6,569 nucleotides of DNA. It comes from Planctomycetota bacterium (GTDB taxonomy: Bacteria > Planctomycetota > UBA1135 > UBA2386). Below are positions 5,762 through 6,569 of the stretch, in pieces; within the stretch, counting starts at the first letter, position 1, and each line of letters opens with the position of its first letter. Both the position numbers and the translations under genes were made by a program. The DNA lies in contig QJVU01000670.1 in assembly GCA_003235605.1 (NCBI GenBank), forward strand, positions 1 through 6,569, written 5' to 3'. The notes beneath the pieces were generated by a model. That model did no database searches, was not told the DNA's origin, and was given only the letters and a program-made list of their open reading frames with translations.

Positions 5762-6282
5762 CAGAACGGACCGAAGTTGTCACCAGGACGGAGGGCATTC
5801 AGCGCCGTGACGCCGGCATACGCCGCACCGCCCCAGGGGCTGACTGAACCGATGGCGCCAGCGATGGCGGTGTGGCCGCCTAGCTGGATCGCGCTACGGG
5901 CCGTGACGCCCAGGAAGTTGTCGGAGCCCATGGCGGAAGAGAGGCCGGCGACACCGACCGTGACGCCGGTACCGATGCGCCAAGCCGCCCTCGTGTGGCG
6001 CAGATGCTCCGAGACGTCTGCTGCCTTCTCGCCGATGTTCAGGCCGGTGAACCAGTCACCGAACGTGTAGCCGTGCTTCTTCGCAGTGGAGAGGCCGCGG
6101 ACGATGCGGCCCATGGCGACCTTGCCGGCTCCCATCATGCCGGACTTGGCGTAGGCGCTCTCGATCGTGTTGCGGATCGCGCCGCTCCCGATGTTCTGCG
6201 GGGAGAGGTGGGAGAACGCGTTGAAGACGTACCCGCCGAGCTTCTTCCCGAAGAAGTTCTTCATGCCAGGAACGTCGAGCAT
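5761..6282 (-). CDS. Unidentified Gly/Ala-rich 173-aa phage protein with two hydrophobic segments
   Basis: The family is not recognised. The ATG at 6282 follows the stop of the 91-aa gene after 3 bases, and the stop overlaps the next ATG by one base. A second in-frame ATG is codon 7, and no strong ribosome site distinguishes the two. Residues 1-95 are amphipathic with basic patches (MKNFFGKKLGG at 7-17; STAKKH at 65-70). Two hydrophobic, glycine-spaced stretches follow: about 100-118 (WRIGTGVTVGVAGLSSAMG) and about 131-163 (AIQLGGHTAIAGAIG and onward). The tail is short and polar, ending RPGDNFGPF. The GxxxG-like spacing resembles glycine-zipper membrane segments. Together with the 384-aa protein it may form a membrane-interacting virion component or a holin-like product, but nothing seen here decides between these. 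Confidence is high that it is coding. Confidence 0.88.
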   Translation of the reverse strand: MLDVPGMKNFFGKKLGGYVFNAFSHLSPQNIGSGAIRNTIESAYAKSGMMGAGKVAMGRIVRGLSTAKKHGYTFGDWFTGLNIGEKAADVSEHLRHTRAAWRIGTGVTVGVAGLSSAMGSDNFLGVTARSAIQLGGHTAIAGAIGSVSPWGGAAYAGVTALNALRPGDNFGPF

Positions 6283-6285
6283 GGC

Positions 6286-6300
6286 CTAGTACCCCATCAC
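6286..6300 (-). repeat. Repeated gene-end sequence, copy at the end of the 91-aa gene
   Basis: The minus strand reads GTGATGGGGTACTAG, coding V-M-G-Y-stop, and is followed by GCCATG for the 173-aa gene. It is 13 of 15 identical to the sequence ending the 384-aa gene. The serine two codons before the valine is also shared, using the same AGC codon. Confidence 0.7.
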
Positions 6301-6561
6301 CGTGCTGGCGAAACCAGCTTCTGCGTGACTGTTGAAACTGGTGGCGTGTCGTCCCTTCGGCGTACGGATCTGCCCCGGCAGCCTACCAAGCTGCGTCTGG
6401 TAGTCACGAACCTTCGACATGTTAGCCTGCTTCGACAGGCGCTGGACGTACCCACCATACCCGCCACCGAACTCGCTGGCCATGACCGGCCTACCCTCGC
6501 CGCCGTAGCCCTGAGCGAGATCGTAGGGCACATCGCCCATGCCGCCGAAGATCTCCCACAT
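6286..6561 (-). CDS. Unidentified Gly/Tyr-rich small phage protein (91 aa, start near window edge)
   Basis: The family is not recognised. The frame has an ATG at 6561 but is still open at the window edge, 8 bases further on, so the true start may lie outside. The N-terminal 40 residues are rich in Gly and Tyr (YGGEGRPVMASEFGGGYGGY at 19-38). The middle is polar and basic (KQANMSKVRDYQTQLGRLPG, 44-63). The end is NSHAEAGFASTVMGY. The last codons and stop nearly match those of the 384-aa gene. There is no hydrophobic segment or cysteine. It is probably the first visible member of the same operon, since the next ATG is only 3 bases after its stop. A small virion or assembly protein is possible, but no function can be assigned. 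Confidence 0.75.
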   Translation of the reverse strand: MWEIFGGMGDVPYDLAQGYGGEGRPVMASEFGGGYGGYVQRLSKQANMSKVRDYQTQLGRLPGQIRTPKGRHATSFNSHAEAGFASTVMGY

Positions 6562-6569
6562 GTGGGGAT

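Noticed and set aside
4475..6070. Plus-strand open frame (531 codons) opposite the 384-aa and 173-aa genes
   Set aside because: It spans several minus-strand genes and their junctions, has low-complexity Gly/Ala/Arg/His composition, and is explained by the high G/C content of the opposite strand.
1..6569. tRNA, rRNA, CRISPR array, insertion sequence, attachment site or clear promoter
   Set aside because: No cloverleaf, regular spacer-repeat array, transposase or recombinase motifs, or spaced -35/-10 pair was seen. The genes leave almost no intergenic room.

Overview
The window is GC-rich and reads as part of a tailed-phage (Caudoviricetes) genome or prophage from the packaging/virion-assembly region. 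The anchor is a clear large terminase at 1075-3306. Every supported gene lies on the minus strand, with overlaps of 1-4 bases or gaps of a few bases, so transcription runs from high to low coordinates as one polycistronic block. Codon third positions are strongly G/C in most genes, which suggests a high-GC host. The host genus cannot be named from this stretch, and no bacterial genes, tRNA, rRNA, integrase or CRISPR array were seen.

Layout in transcription order. (1) 6561-4607: three small to medium Gly/Ala-rich proteins of unknown function (91, 173 and 384 aa). The second and third have hydrophobic, glycine-zipper-like segments. (2) 4597-4010: a compact nest of overlapping reading frames, namely a 33-codon ORF, a 161-aa HNH endonuclease and a probable 74-aa zinc-ribbon protein. 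The first and third share one frame and the HNH gene uses another. (3) 4013-3303: a 236-aa protein of unknown function. (4) 3306-1075: the 743-aa large terminase, apparently with a TTG start overlapping the previous stop. (5) 1078-1: the first 359 codons of an unrecognised protein in the position where many phages carry the portal gene.

The terminase ATPase/nuclease would drive and finish DNA packaging. An HNH protein close to a terminase often assists packaging or genome-end cleavage (HK97 gp74 type), but it could instead be a selfish homing-type enzyme. The proteins of unknown function are plausibly virion or assembly components, from position only. No promoter or terminator was recognised, and translation appears largely coupled through ATGA, TTGA and TGATG junctions. 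There is no gene-free stretch longer than 300 bases. The most interesting points are the nested HNH/zinc-ribbon region and a near-identical 15-base gene ending used by two different proteins.
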